Source: an uncultured bacterium (lineage in GTDB: Bacteria > Armatimonadota > Zipacnadia > Zipacnadales > Zipacnadaceae). From it: a stretch of 15,766 nt of DNA. Shown here one piece after another: positions 1 through 7,656 of this stretch. Position numbers and translations under genes: made by a program. The stretch's first letter is position 1. Each line of letters opens with the position of its first letter. The notes beneath the pieces were generated by a model, which saw nothing but the letters and a program-made list of their open reading frames with translations, did not search any database and was not told where the DNA came from. The stretch spans positions 1 to 15,766 of the forward strand of contig CALFVE010000274.1 of assembly GCA_937928475.1 (NCBI GenBank). Reading direction: 5' to 3'.

Positions 1-1268
1 ACCCAGTGGCGGAAGACCCAGAGCAGGCCGAGGTCCTGATCGTCAACACTTGTGCTTTCATTGAGCCGGCCGTGGAGGAAGCCCTCGAGGCGCTGCTCGA
101 CCTGGCCGACCTCAAGCAGCACGGGAGGCTGCGGGCGCTCATCTGCGCCGGCTGCCTCAGCCAGCGGCACGGCGAGGCGCTCCTCTCGGAACTGCCTGAG
201 GTGGATCTGTTCATGACGCCGACGGCGGTTCCGCGCGTTGTCGAGGCGGTCAGCGTTGCCCTGACGGGGCGGCGGCAAGTGCTGACCGGGCCGCCTGATT
301 ACCTGCATTGCGCGACCACCCCGCGCTGGCGGTCAGCGCCGGAGTGGACGGTGTACGTCAAGATCGCGGAGGGGTGCGACAATCGCTGCGCCTATTGCAC
401 GGTGCCCAGCCTGCGCGGACCCTACCGGAGCCGAGCGGTGGCGGATGTGCGGCGGGAGATTGAGCGACTCGTCGGGGATACGGACAGGCGGGAAAGCCTG
501 CCCTCCCAAGCAGTCCGCGAGATCATCCTGATCGCTCAAGATACTACAAACTACGGGCGGGACCTGCAGCCGCCGGCTTCCTTGGACGGGCTGCTACGGG
601 AGTTAAGCGCGCTCGACTGGGACGGTTGGCTGCGGGTGATGTACCTGCACCCGGCGCGGGTGGACGAGTCGCTCCTGGAGGCCTGGGCCGCCTGCCCCAC
701 GGCGCTACCCTACCTCGACCTGCCGCTGCAGCACGCTTCGCCCAATGTGTTGCGTCGGATGGGCCGGCCCGGTTCGCCCGAGGAGTACCTGCGGCTGCTG
801 GAGAGGATTCGCAGTTACCTACCGGGCGCAGCGCTGCGCACGACCTTTCTGGTGGGGTTCCCCGGCGAAACCGACCAAGACTTTGAGACGCTCTGTAACT
901 TCGCTCGCGAGGCGTGCTTTGACCGCCTCTCGCTCTTCCGCTACTGGCCGGAGCAGGGCACCCCGGCGGCAGAGATGCCCGACCAGGTGCCCGTGGAGGT
1001 GGCTGAGGAGCGCTTGGCGCGGTTGGCCCAGTTGCAGGAGGGCCTCTCTCTGGCGCTCAACCGGCAGTTTGTGGGCAAGCGCCTGCGGGTGCTGGTCGAG
1101 CAGGTTGACGTGGAGGAGGCAGTGGGGAGGTCCTACCGGGACGCGCCCGAGGTAGATGGGCTGGTGCATCTCACCCCCACGCGGGGGTTGCAGACGGGGC
1201 AGTTTGTTGACGCGATCATCACCGAGGCGGAAATTCACGACCTGTTCGGCCAACCGTCAGTGAGATGA
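1..1268 (+). CDS. rimO: Ribosomal protein S12 methylthiotransferase RimO (5' end cut off by window)
   Basis: This radical-SAM enzyme adds a methylthio group to the conserved aspartate of ribosomal protein S12 in the cytoplasm. The reading frame is open to the left edge. The GTG at base 6 is not the true start, because the family's first 35 or so residues, with the first cluster cysteine, lie upstream. Numbering from that GTG, the MTTase domain keeps NTC (Cys16) and GCLSQRH (Cys50), two of the three ligands of the auxiliary 4Fe-4S cluster. The radical-SAM motif CDNRCAYC (Cys124, 128, 131) follows. IILIAQDTTNYG and LDLPLQH are typical of RimO rather than MiaB. A TRAM domain starts near residue 354 (VGKRLRVLV) and runs to the C-terminus. 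About a dozen extra residues (GDTDRRESLPSQ region) precede the IILIAQDTT strand compared with the E. coli protein as I recall it. gltX follows 105 bp downstream. Confidence 0.95.
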   Translation, partial: PVAEDPEQAEVLIVNTCAFIEPAVEEALEALLDLADLKQHGRLRALICAGCLSQRHGEALLSELPEVDLFMTPTAVPRVVEAVSVALTGRRQVLTGPPDYLHCATTPRWRSAPEWTVYVKIAEGCDNRCAYCTVPSLRGPYRSRAVADVRREIERLVGDTDRRESLPSQAVREIILIAQDTTNYGRDLQPPASLDGLLRELSALDWDGWLRVMYLHPARVDESLLEAWAACPTALPYLDLPLQHASPNVLRRMGRPGSPEEYLRLLERIRSYLPGAALRTTFLVGFPGETDQDFETLCNFAREACFDRLSLFRYWPEQGTPAAEMPDQVPVEVAEERLARLAQLQEGLSLALNRQFVGKRLRVLVEQVDVEEAVGRSYRDAPEVDGLVHLTPTRGLQTGQFVDAIITEAEIHDLFGQPSVR

Positions 1269-1373
1269 ATCGTTCTTCCAACTCGTGACTCGCGACGCGC
1301 GCCTCGCGACCATCCTCTCGGCTGTCGCAGACCAGACGGGGGTGGGCAAACCTGCGCCACTCGGAGGAAAGCC

Positions 1374-2852
1374 ATGCCCGACATCCGTACCCGCTTTGCC
1401 CCGTCTCCCACGGGTTACATGCACATCGGCAACCTGCACACCGCCCTGTTTGAGTGGCTGTTCGCCCGGCACCACGGGGGGCAGTTTGTGCTGCGCATCG
1501 AGGATACCGATGAGGCCCGGCACACCCCGGAGGCGGTGACTGTTATCTATGAGGGCCTGCGCTGGCTAGGCTTGGACTGGGACGAGGGGCCGGACGTGGG
1601 CGGGCCCTACGCACCGTATATCCAGTCGGAACGCGTGGACATCTATCGCCATTACCTCGCCCGCCTGCTTGAGCAGGGCCTGGCCTACGAGTGCTTCTGC
1701 ACACCGGAAGAATTGGAGCAGCAGCGGGAGGCTTTGCGGGCGCGGGGCCTGCCGCCGCGCTACGAGGGGCGCTGTCGCCGGCTCTCCGAGCGGGAGAAGG
1801 CCGCGCTGCGAGCCGTCGGCAGGCCTGCCTGCATCCGCTTCCGCACGCCGGAGACCGGGCAGACCGTTATCCGGGACCTGATCCAGGGGGAAGTCGTCTA
1901 TGACAACGCGCTCCTGGGCGATCCGGTGATCGGTAAGACCTCGGGCTTTCCCACCTATCATTTTGCGGTGGTAGTAGATGACTTCGAGATGCGCATCACC
2001 CACGTCATCCGCGCCGCCGAGCATTTGGGCAATACCCAGATCCACCTGCTGCTTCAGCAAGCGTTGGGCTTTCCGTCGCCCCAATATGCGCATCTGCCGC
2101 TCATCCTCGGCGAGGACCGCAGCAAACTCAGCAAGCGGCACGGCGCAGTCTCGGTGATGGACTACGCCGAGCGAGGCTTTCTGCCCGAGGCGATGTTCAA
2201 CTTCCTGGCCCTGCTGGGCTGGTCACCCGGGGGGACCGAGGAGATTCTCTCGCGCGAGGAGATCATTCAGCGCTTCACGCTGGAGGCCTGCTCGGCCTCT
2301 CCGTCGGTCTTTGACCTGACCAAGGCGGAGTGGATGAACGGTGAATATATGAAGGCGATGTCAGGGGAGGAGATCGCCCGGCGGTTGCTTCCCTATCTTC
2401 AGAAGCAAGGCCTGTTTGAGGGGAACCCCGCGCCGGAGCGGCTGGCGTGGCTGGCGCGGGTGGCTGACCTGATGAAGGAGCGTGCGCCGCTGCTCACCAC
2501 CTTCACCACTTGGGCCCGCTACTTTTTCACCGATGACTATCCCTACGACGAGAAGGCGCGAAAGAGGTGGCTGACCAAGCCGGACACGCCGCAGACCTTG
2601 CGGGCGCTAGCCGACCGGCTGGAGGCGCTGGGCGATTGGTCCGCGCAGAGCATCGAGGCCGAAGTGCGGGGACTGGCCGAGGAACTAGGGGTTAGCGCCG
2701 GCCAGGTCATTCATCCCTGCCGCGCGGCGGTGACAGGCACGACCGTCGGCCCCAGCCTATTTCACTTGCTGGAGCTACTGGCGCAGCAGGATGTGATCCA
2801 TCGCCTGCGGCGGGCGGCGGATCAGTTCGCCGAGGACCTGCCCGCGGATTGA
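1374..2852 (+). CDS. gltX: Glutamyl-tRNA synthetase
   Basis: A class I aminoacyl-tRNA synthetase that charges tRNA with glutamate in the cytoplasm; at 492 aa it has the normal length. The Rossmann fold begins with RFAPSPTGYMHIGN, where HIGN (residues 17-20) is the HIGH motif. KLSKR (251-255) is the KMSKS loop. Between them, Cys107, Cys109, Tyr130 and Cys134 match the Cx1Cx24C zinc site with upstream Tyr known from E. coli GluRS. The C-terminal part is the helical anticodon-binding domain. The ATG is preceded by a good ribosome binding site (GGAGGA, 1363-1368). Whether it also charges tRNA-Gln, with amidation by GatCAB, cannot be judged here. It ends 26 bp from the convergent gene at 2879, and that gap shows no clear terminator. 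Confidence 0.97.
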   Translation: MPDIRTRFAPSPTGYMHIGNLHTALFEWLFARHHGGQFVLRIEDTDEARHTPEAVTVIYEGLRWLGLDWDEGPDVGGPYAPYIQSERVDIYRHYLARLLEQGLAYECFCTPEELEQQREALRARGLPPRYEGRCRRLSEREKAALRAVGRPACIRFRTPETGQTVIRDLIQGEVVYDNALLGDPVIGKTSGFPTYHFAVVVDDFEMRITHVIRAAEHLGNTQIHLLLQQALGFPSPQYAHLPLILGEDRSKLSKRHGAVSVMDYAERGFLPEAMFNFLALLGWSPGGTEEILSREEIIQRFTLEACSASPSVFDLTKAEWMNGEYMKAMSGEEIARRLLPYLQKQGLFEGNPAPERLAWLARVADLMKERAPLLTTFTTWARYFFTDDYPYDEKARKRWLTKPDTPQTLRALADRLEALGDWSAQSIEAEVRGLAEELGVSAGQVIHPCRAAVTGTTVGPSLFHLLELLAQQDVIHRLRRAADQFAEDLPAD

Positions 2853-2878
2853 GTCCCTGAGACTGGCCGGTGGCGGCT

Positions 2879-3994
2879 TCATTTCGTCCCCGCGGCCTTG
2901 CGGCGGGAGGGCCAGAACAGACGTGCCAGGGTGACCGCCAGGCTCAGAACCGCGGCGGCCGCAATCGCTAGCCACCCAGGTGTGAGCGCTAGGGCGCGGG
3001 TCCGTGGTGCGGCCCCCATCCAGGGAACCAAGGGCGCCTGCACACCCAGGGCGTCCAGTGCGGCCTCACCATCCACGAACAGCCAACTGCGAGCCTCGCC
3101 CGGCAGGGCATAGGTCCAGGCCGGCAGCGTCGTCTGGTTCCTACCCCTGGCCAGCACCACGTACTGCTCGCCTCCCGGTCGCGGCGTCAGTTGCGCCCGG
3201 CAGAGATGGGCCAAGGCGGTGGCCTCCACCAGCATCCTCCCCGCATGCCACTGAAGCACCGTTCCCCGAGGGTAACTCTGGCGTCTCGCCCCTCCGGGAA
3301 TACCAAAGCGGAGCGGGTCGAGCAGCCCTTCCAGGCGCAAGAGAGGAAAAATGTCCCCCGAGGCAGAGCCCTCCCATACGAGGCTGTTTCCGTCCCAGGT
3401 CAGGGGCAGGAAGCGTTCGCCGGCGGACAAGGCCCACAGGCCAGGATCTGCGAGCCTTTCGGGGTCAAGCCGGACCTCAATCCGCACCCGGCGGGAGGGG
3501 CCGGGGGCGAGTAGGTAAGCCCACCGCACGTGGTCCTCGTCGTTGTGTTGGCGGGACACCTCGTAGTCCAGTCGCACCTCGCACGCCGTCCTCGCAGGGA
3601 AACGCACCGTGGCTTCGTGCCACACGCAGGGCCGGGTGTGGCCTTGGTACTCGGTCGTGCCGGCGACCGGTCGAGTGGGGTGAGCCGTGCCCTGCACACG
3701 CAGCGGGGCCTGCACCACTCGGGCCAGGTCAGAGGGGCCGACGATATTCATCGTGGGGTATCCCAGCCGGACCTCTCGGTCGTCCCCCTGGTTGAGCAAC
3801 TCGCAGATCACCCGCACCCGCGCGGCTGTTGCCTCCGGCTCGATGAACACGAACTCCCGGGTCAGTCCTACCCCGGCAGACCCCTCCCGCACCCGCGGCG
3901 TCCCTGCTGCCCAGATAATCGGGACCGGCGTTGCCAGCCCTGGCAAGGCGGCCGCGCAGAGCAACCAGGCGCTCATCAGTGCCGATCCCTTCAT
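2879..3994 (-). CDS. Exported protein with C-terminal membrane anchor, unknown function
   Basis: I do not recognise a characterised family. The frame extends upstream to 4039, but the start at 3994 is preferred: GGGAGGAG lies just upstream of that ATG, and the resulting 371-aa protein begins with a standard signal peptide (MKGSALMSAWLLCAAALPGL, then ATPVP). A beta-rich ectodomain follows. It opens with REFVFIEPEATAARVRVICE and NQGDDREVRLGYPTMN, a pattern reminiscent of DUF4424-like exported domains, which describe structural responses such as 'nonequal' sheets rather than enzymes; that resemblance is only an impression. A single hydrophobic helix (GWLAIAAAAVLSLAVTLARL) followed by FWPSRRK near the C-terminus should anchor it with the bulk of the protein outside the cytoplasm. 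It runs against gltX and is divergent from the SGNH hydrolase gene. No catalytic motif is evident. Confidence 0.8.
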   Translation of the reverse strand: MKGSALMSAWLLCAAALPGLATPVPIIWAAGTPRVREGSAGVGLTREFVFIEPEATAARVRVICELLNQGDDREVRLGYPTMNIVGPSDLARVVQAPLRVQGTAHPTRPVAGTTEYQGHTRPCVWHEATVRFPARTACEVRLDYEVSRQHNDEDHVRWAYLLAPGPSRRVRIEVRLDPERLADPGLWALSAGERFLPLTWDGNSLVWEGSASGDIFPLLRLEGLLDPLRFGIPGGARRQSYPRGTVLQWHAGRMLVEATALAHLCRAQLTPRPGGEQYVVLARGRNQTTLPAWTYALPGEARSWLFVDGEAALDALGVQAPLVPWMGAAPRTRALALTPGWLAIAAAAVLSLAVTLARLFWPSRRKAAGTK

Positions 3995-4007
3995 GCTTCT
4001 CCTCCCA

Positions 4008-4024
4008 GTTCGCCTCAAGCGAAC
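4008..4024 (-). promoter_or_regulatory. Small hairpin in the leader of the minus-strand gene
   Basis: GTTCGC and GCGAAC form a perfect 6-bp inverted repeat around a 5-base loop. On the minus-strand mRNA it ends just ahead of the GGGAGGAG ribosome binding site and 13 bases before the ATG at 3994. It could affect ribosome access or be a protein site; the function is inferred. No convincing promoter for the minus-strand gene was found by eye. Confidence 0.4.
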
Positions 4025-4140
4025 GTGTCCCCAGCCCACCTGGGTGCTTCCGTCATGGTGCGCCTAGCACCCACCCGAACAGTTCTTTCGCCATGACCTC
4101 TGCAGTTCCTGCCGAAAGCGAACTCCGCCAGCGCCTGCTA

Positions 4141-4170
4141 TTGACGCGCGCTGCAGGCTGCCCCCATAAT
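4141..4170 (+). promoter_or_regulatory. Sigma70-type promoter for the SGNH hydrolase gene
   Basis: TTGACG (4141-4146, five of six matches to the -35 consensus) and CATAAT (4165-4170, five of six matches to the -10) are 18 bp apart. Transcription should start near 4176-4179, which is at or just before the ATG at 4180. The mRNA would therefore have almost no leader. No ribosome binding site is visible upstream of this ATG, which fits. Confidence 0.7.
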
Positions 4171-4179
4171 GCCCACGTT

Positions 4180-5379
4180 ATGCGCCTCATGCTTCTGGCG
4201 TTCTCTGCTTCTTGCGTGGCGCTATCGCTCTGCTCACCCACTCGGAGTGCTCCCATGCTCATTTCGACCGACTTTGAGACCGATCCTCTGGCCAGCGGCT
4301 GGCTCGCCGAGGCCTCCGAGGGTGAGCCGCTTCCTGCCTGGACCGACACGACCGCCCGGTCGGGCCGCCGTTCGCTCGTCGCTACCCAGGGGAAGTGGAA
4401 GAGCCCGGTCTTCCCCGTGCAGCCGTTCGAGTACTACCGCCTGGAGTTCTGGTCGCGCGCCGAGGCCCCCGAGTATTTCGCGGCTTACTTCTATGACGAG
4501 GCAGGCACGATGCTAGAGGCTGACCACTACTCGAGTGTAAACCCGTCTGAGGGCTGGGCACGCAACACGCTGTGCTTCCGGGCCAAGGCGGGGGCGGCGA
4601 CAGCACGGGTGATCTTCCAGCCCTGGCATGCCCGGCCCTTCTATGTGGATGACGTCTCGCTGCGGGCCGTGAGCCGGCAGGAGGCTCTGGCCTGGGCGGA
4701 GGAGGTGTATGCGCAGATTCCCCCTGTCGGCACAGGTGCGGCGTCGGCCGGTGAGGGCGCAAGCAGAAATCGCTCCCTGCCCCGCACTTTCGCCCGCCTG
4801 CGCCGGGGCGGGACGCTGCGGGTGGTAATGCTGGGCGACAGCATCATCAATGATATCGGCAGCAGCCCCTGGGACCTGCTGGTGGAACGACAGTACCCGG
4901 GCGCGCGTGTCGAGGTGGTCACCTCGGTCAGCGGCAGCAAGGGCTGCTGGTATTACCAGGAGGACAACCGGGTGCAGGCATACGTCCTCGACTACCGACC
5001 GGACCTGCTGATTATCGGCGGCCTGAGTCAGCGCGGCAACCTGGCCGCCATCCGCAACCTGCTCGGCCAGGTGCGGGAGCGGGCGCAGCCCGAGGTCCTT
5101 CTGATGACCGGGGCCTTTGGCTCCCGGGAACTCGACCCGCGCACCCCCGGGGCACAGGAAATAACGGATCACCCGGACCCGCCCGCCTACCGGGCGCGGC
5201 TCCGGCAACTGGCCGCTGAGCAAGGGGCGGGGTTCTTCGACCTGCGCGGCGCCTGGGAGGAGTACATGCGGGGGGTCGAACAGCCGTATGAGTGGTTCAT
5301 GCGGGACCGGGTCCATGCCAACGACCGGGGCCGAGCGCTGGCGGCCCGGCTTCTGGCCCGCTTCTTTGGCGCTGAGTGA
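4180..5379 (+). CDS. Secreted SGNH/GDSL-type hydrolase with N-terminal beta-sandwich-like region
   Basis: Likely an exported esterase or acetylesterase of the SGNH fold. The frame is open from 3931, but the start at 4180 fits the promoter and gives a signal peptide (MRLMLLAFSASCVALSLCS). The product is 399 aa. Residues about 26-165 look like a carbohydrate-binding-type jelly roll (DFETDPLASGW, RLEFWSRAE, FYVDDVSLRAVS). The hydrolase domain then starts with VVMLGDSI, giving nucleophile Ser221. GGLSQRGN (280-287) occupies the Gly/Asn oxyanion region in a non-standard form. DRVHAND supplies Asp376 and His379 of the triad. By analogy with such two-domain proteins the substrate may be an acylated polysaccharide, but the sequence does not show which. 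The gene stands alone: divergent from the minus-strand gene, followed by a hairpin, and separated from the TPR gene by that gene's own promoter. Confidence 0.85.
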   Translation: MRLMLLAFSASCVALSLCSPTRSAPMLISTDFETDPLASGWLAEASEGEPLPAWTDTTARSGRRSLVATQGKWKSPVFPVQPFEYYRLEFWSRAEAPEYFAAYFYDEAGTMLEADHYSSVNPSEGWARNTLCFRAKAGAATARVIFQPWHARPFYVDDVSLRAVSRQEALAWAEEVYAQIPPVGTGAASAGEGASRNRSLPRTFARLRRGGTLRVVMLGDSIINDIGSSPWDLLVERQYPGARVEVVTSVSGSKGCWYYQEDNRVQAYVLDYRPDLLIIGGLSQRGNLAAIRNLLGQVRERAQPEVLLMTGAFGSRELDPRTPGAQEITDHPDPPAYRARLRQLAAEQGAGFFDLRGAWEEYMRGVEQPYEWFMRDRVHANDRGRALAARLLARFFGAE

Positions 5380-5381
5380 GC

Positions 5382-5408
5382 CCTGCTCCCTGAGGGAGAG
5401 GGAGCAGG
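5382..5408 (+). terminator. Strong hairpin after the hydrolase gene, possible terminator
   Basis: CCTGCTCCCT (5382-5391) and AGGGAGCAGG (5399-5408) form a perfect 10-bp stem with a 7-base loop, starting 3 bp after the stop codon. There is no T-run, so it is not a classic intrinsic terminator. It may stabilise the 3' end or work with Rho. The rest of the gap to the promoter at 5603 holds no gene. A weaker inverted repeat lies at 5459-5465 / 5489-5495 (CCCCGGC / GCCGGGG), and nothing else stands out there. Confidence 0.5.
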
Positions 5409-5602
5409 CCGGAACCACCGCTGAGCGCCGACCCTCTCTGGACGACGATTGGTGCAATCCCCGGCCCTCCTTCGCTACGGCAGGGAGAGCCGGGGAGGGT
5501 TCCGTCAGGGTCTGGGCAGGCAGTTTGTATCCAGATACGGACGCCGGCCTGTGGTCCCCGCCGGGAGCGGAATCAGGTGGCCGCTCCTGGGTGTTTCTCG
5601 CG

Positions 5603-5631
5603 TTGACAAAGTACGGGTGCTCACCTATAAT
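5603..5631 (+). promoter_or_regulatory. Perfect-consensus sigma70 promoter driving the TPR gene
   Basis: TTGACA (5603-5608) and TATAAT (5626-5631) match both consensus hexamers exactly and are 17 bp apart, the optimal spacing. Transcription should start near 5638, leaving a leader of about 40 nt before the ATG at 5678. That leader carries an AAGGGGGAT ribosome-binding-like stretch at 5662-5670. An exact consensus in GC-rich DNA is unlikely by chance and suggests strong, largely unregulated transcription. Confidence 0.85.
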
Positions 5632-5677
5632 GCGCACGGCCACTGCCCGCAACCCGTGAAAAAGGGGGATCTGCCCG

Positions 5678-7642
5678 ATGAGGCGGAGCCTGCCCGCATA
5701 CGCGCTTGCCGTAGCCACCACCGCACTAGCCGCGGCCTTCCCGCTTTGCGCCCAGGAGCCGACGGGAATTTCCCCTTATGTGCAGGGCCTGGCGGCGCTG
5801 GAGGCGGAGGACTATGACCAGGCGGTAAGCCTCTTGGCCCAGGTTGTCCAGCAGGAGCCCAACAACGAACCGGCCTGGTTCAGCCTCGGCGTCGCCCGCT
5901 TCAAACAGAAGACCCCCGATCTCCCCGGTGCGTTGGAAGCCTTTCGTCAGGCCCTCAGGTTGGCGCCCAACCGCCCCGGCACTCGCCTCTACATCGGCCG
6001 TATCTACGAGACCCAGGGCGCCTTCGCCGAGGCGATCTCGGTGTTCACCGAGGAGGTGATCCGCGCCTCCGGGGCCGCCAAGACTGAGGCGCTGGTCGCT
6101 CTGGGGCGGGCAAATTACAAGGCGGAGCGCTACGCGGCGGCGCGAGAAGCCCTCCAGGAGGCCGTGGAAGCGGACGCCAAGTATGTCGAGGGCTTGTACT
6201 GGTTGGGCCTCGCCCAGACCGCTCTGAAAGACTACACCGCCGCCATCAAGTCCTTTCGCGATGCCAAGCAGGTGCTGCAGGATTATTCAGATCTGCGGGC
6301 TGCGCTGAGCCGGATGCGGCCCGAGCAGCAGCGGGAGCGCAAACTAACCGAGGAGAAACTGGCCCAGGAGTACGGCCGAGCCCAGGATTTCGCCCAGAAC
6401 CTGCTGCTGTGGCCCTCGCTGAACAAGGCGTTGGGGGACGCCTACCTGGGCGACCGGCAGTTCGACATGGCCCGCAACGCCTACCGGGCGGCGCTGGACA
6501 AGGCGCAGCAGGGCTCGACCACCGACGCTGACGTATATGTGCGCTTGGCCCGCGCCTATCTGGCCGACGCTAAAGTTTTGTTCAACGAGCAGAGCCTGCT
6601 GTACACCATGATCGGGGTCATGCGCTCGGCGGAGCAGGCGGTGGACAAGGCCCTGGAACTGGACCCCAAGTCGGGGCCGGCCTACGCGGTCAAGGGCGAG
6701 ATTTATGCTTTCGAGGCGGCCACCTACAATACCGACCCCAAGCAGAACATCACCTCCCACACCTACGAGGAGGCGCTGGATGCCTTCGCGAAGGCCTTGC
6801 AGGCCCAGCCCGACAACGTGGACGCGCTGATCGAGCGCGCCAATACCTATCTGAAGCAGGCGCAGCAGGAGTTGCCGGGCAGCGCCAAGGCCAAGGAGGC
6901 CCTGGCGGCGGCCCGCGGCGATGTGCAACAGGCTCTGACGCTCCGGCCGGAGATCGCCCGGGCATATGTTATCCTCTCCCAGGTGGCGCTGGCCGAGGAG
7001 AAGTACGATGAAGCCCAGCAGTTTGCGGAGAAGGGGATCGCGCTGGACCCGAAGGACCCCCGGGCCTATGATGCCGCCGGCCTGGTGATGTACTACACCG
7101 GCCGGCTGGCGGAGGCGGCCAGGTATTTCCGCCGGGGGCTGGAGATCCAAGACCGCGACGCGCCGCTCCACTTCAACCTCGCCAATACCTTCTACCAGAT
7201 GCAGTCGTGGTACATGGCCCTGCGCGAGTACAAGAAGGCCTTGGACAATACGCCCACCGCCACCTTGGCGCGGACTGCCTATCAGCGCGCTTACATCCTG
7301 TACCGCATGGCCTTGGCCTACCACGAGACGCAGCGCTACGACGCCGAGATCGAGACCCTGAACGACGCGCTGGCGCTGGACGCCAGTTACTTCGATGCTT
7401 ACTTGCAACTGGCCCGCGCCTATGCGGCCCAGAAGCAGTATGCCGGCGCCCAGCGGGCCCTGGAGCAAGCGCAGGGGCGGGCGGCTACCGACCAAGACTC
7501 CTCTCTGGCCTATACCCTGAGCGGCCAAATCTACGAGACCGCCGGCGATCCTCATGCTGCCGCCCTGGCCTACAGCAGCGCCTTGGCCAAGGACCCGGAG
7601 AACCCGCTAGCCAAGGCGGCGCTGGCGCGGCTGAGCGGGTGA
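5678..7642 (+). CDS. Exported tetratricopeptide-repeat protein
   Basis: This 654-aa protein begins with a signal peptide (MRRSLPAYALAVATTALAAA, then FPLCAQEP) and is otherwise almost entirely TPR helices, probably more than a dozen units. Examples are YDQAVSLLAQVVQQEPNN, ALEAFRQALRLAPNRPG, YEEALDAFAKALQAQPDN, YDEAQQFAEKGIALDPKD and AEAARYFRRGLEIQDRD. A charged, less regular stretch (RMRPEQQRERKLTEEKLAQE, around residues 210-235) separates an N-terminal from a C-terminal repeat block. TPR arrays bind other proteins and have no activity of their own, so this is probably an assembly or scaffold component in the periplasm or at the cell surface. The gene is first behind the consensus promoter. 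Its stop codon is 14 bp before the M16 gene's ATG, or overlaps an alternative GTG of that gene (GTGA at 7639), so the two are co-transcribed. Confidence 0.9.
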   Translation: MRRSLPAYALAVATTALAAAFPLCAQEPTGISPYVQGLAALEAEDYDQAVSLLAQVVQQEPNNEPAWFSLGVARFKQKTPDLPGALEAFRQALRLAPNRPGTRLYIGRIYETQGAFAEAISVFTEEVIRASGAAKTEALVALGRANYKAERYAAAREALQEAVEADAKYVEGLYWLGLAQTALKDYTAAIKSFRDAKQVLQDYSDLRAALSRMRPEQQRERKLTEEKLAQEYGRAQDFAQNLLLWPSLNKALGDAYLGDRQFDMARNAYRAALDKAQQGSTTDADVYVRLARAYLADAKVLFNEQSLLYTMIGVMRSAEQAVDKALELDPKSGPAYAVKGEIYAFEAATYNTDPKQNITSHTYEEALDAFAKALQAQPDNVDALIERANTYLKQAQQELPGSAKAKEALAAARGDVQQALTLRPEIARAYVILSQVALAEEKYDEAQQFAEKGIALDPKDPRAYDAAGLVMYYTGRLAEAARYFRRGLEIQDRDAPLHFNLANTFYQMQSWYMALREYKKALDNTPTATLARTAYQRAYILYRMALAYHETQRYDAEIETLNDALALDASYFDAYLQLARAYAAQKQYAGAQRALEQAQGRAATDQDSSLAYTLSGQIYETAGDPHAAALAYSSALAKDPENPLAKAALARLSG

Positions 7643-7656
7643 GCGGGGATCCCCTC

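Noticed and set aside
3004..3795. 263-codon plus-strand frame opposite the anchored exported protein
   Set aside because: Pro/Arg/Ser-rich with no motif. The minus-strand frame has a ribosome binding site, signal peptide and membrane helix.
3931..4179. Upstream extension of the SGNH hydrolase frame
   Set aside because: It would overlap the divergent gene's start and bury the promoter. The extension is Arg/Ser/Pro-rich, while the ATG at 4180 gives a clean signal peptide.
4513..5721. 402-codon antisense frame over the SGNH hydrolase and the TPR promoter
   Set aside because: No recognisable domain or ribosome binding site. The plus strand has a signal peptide, catalytic motifs and a promoter at the same place.
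6344..7555. 403-codon antisense frame inside the TPR gene
   Set aside because: Its Leu/Gly/Val/Gln-rich translation is the expected shadow of Ala/Glu/Leu-rich TPR codons in GC-rich DNA.
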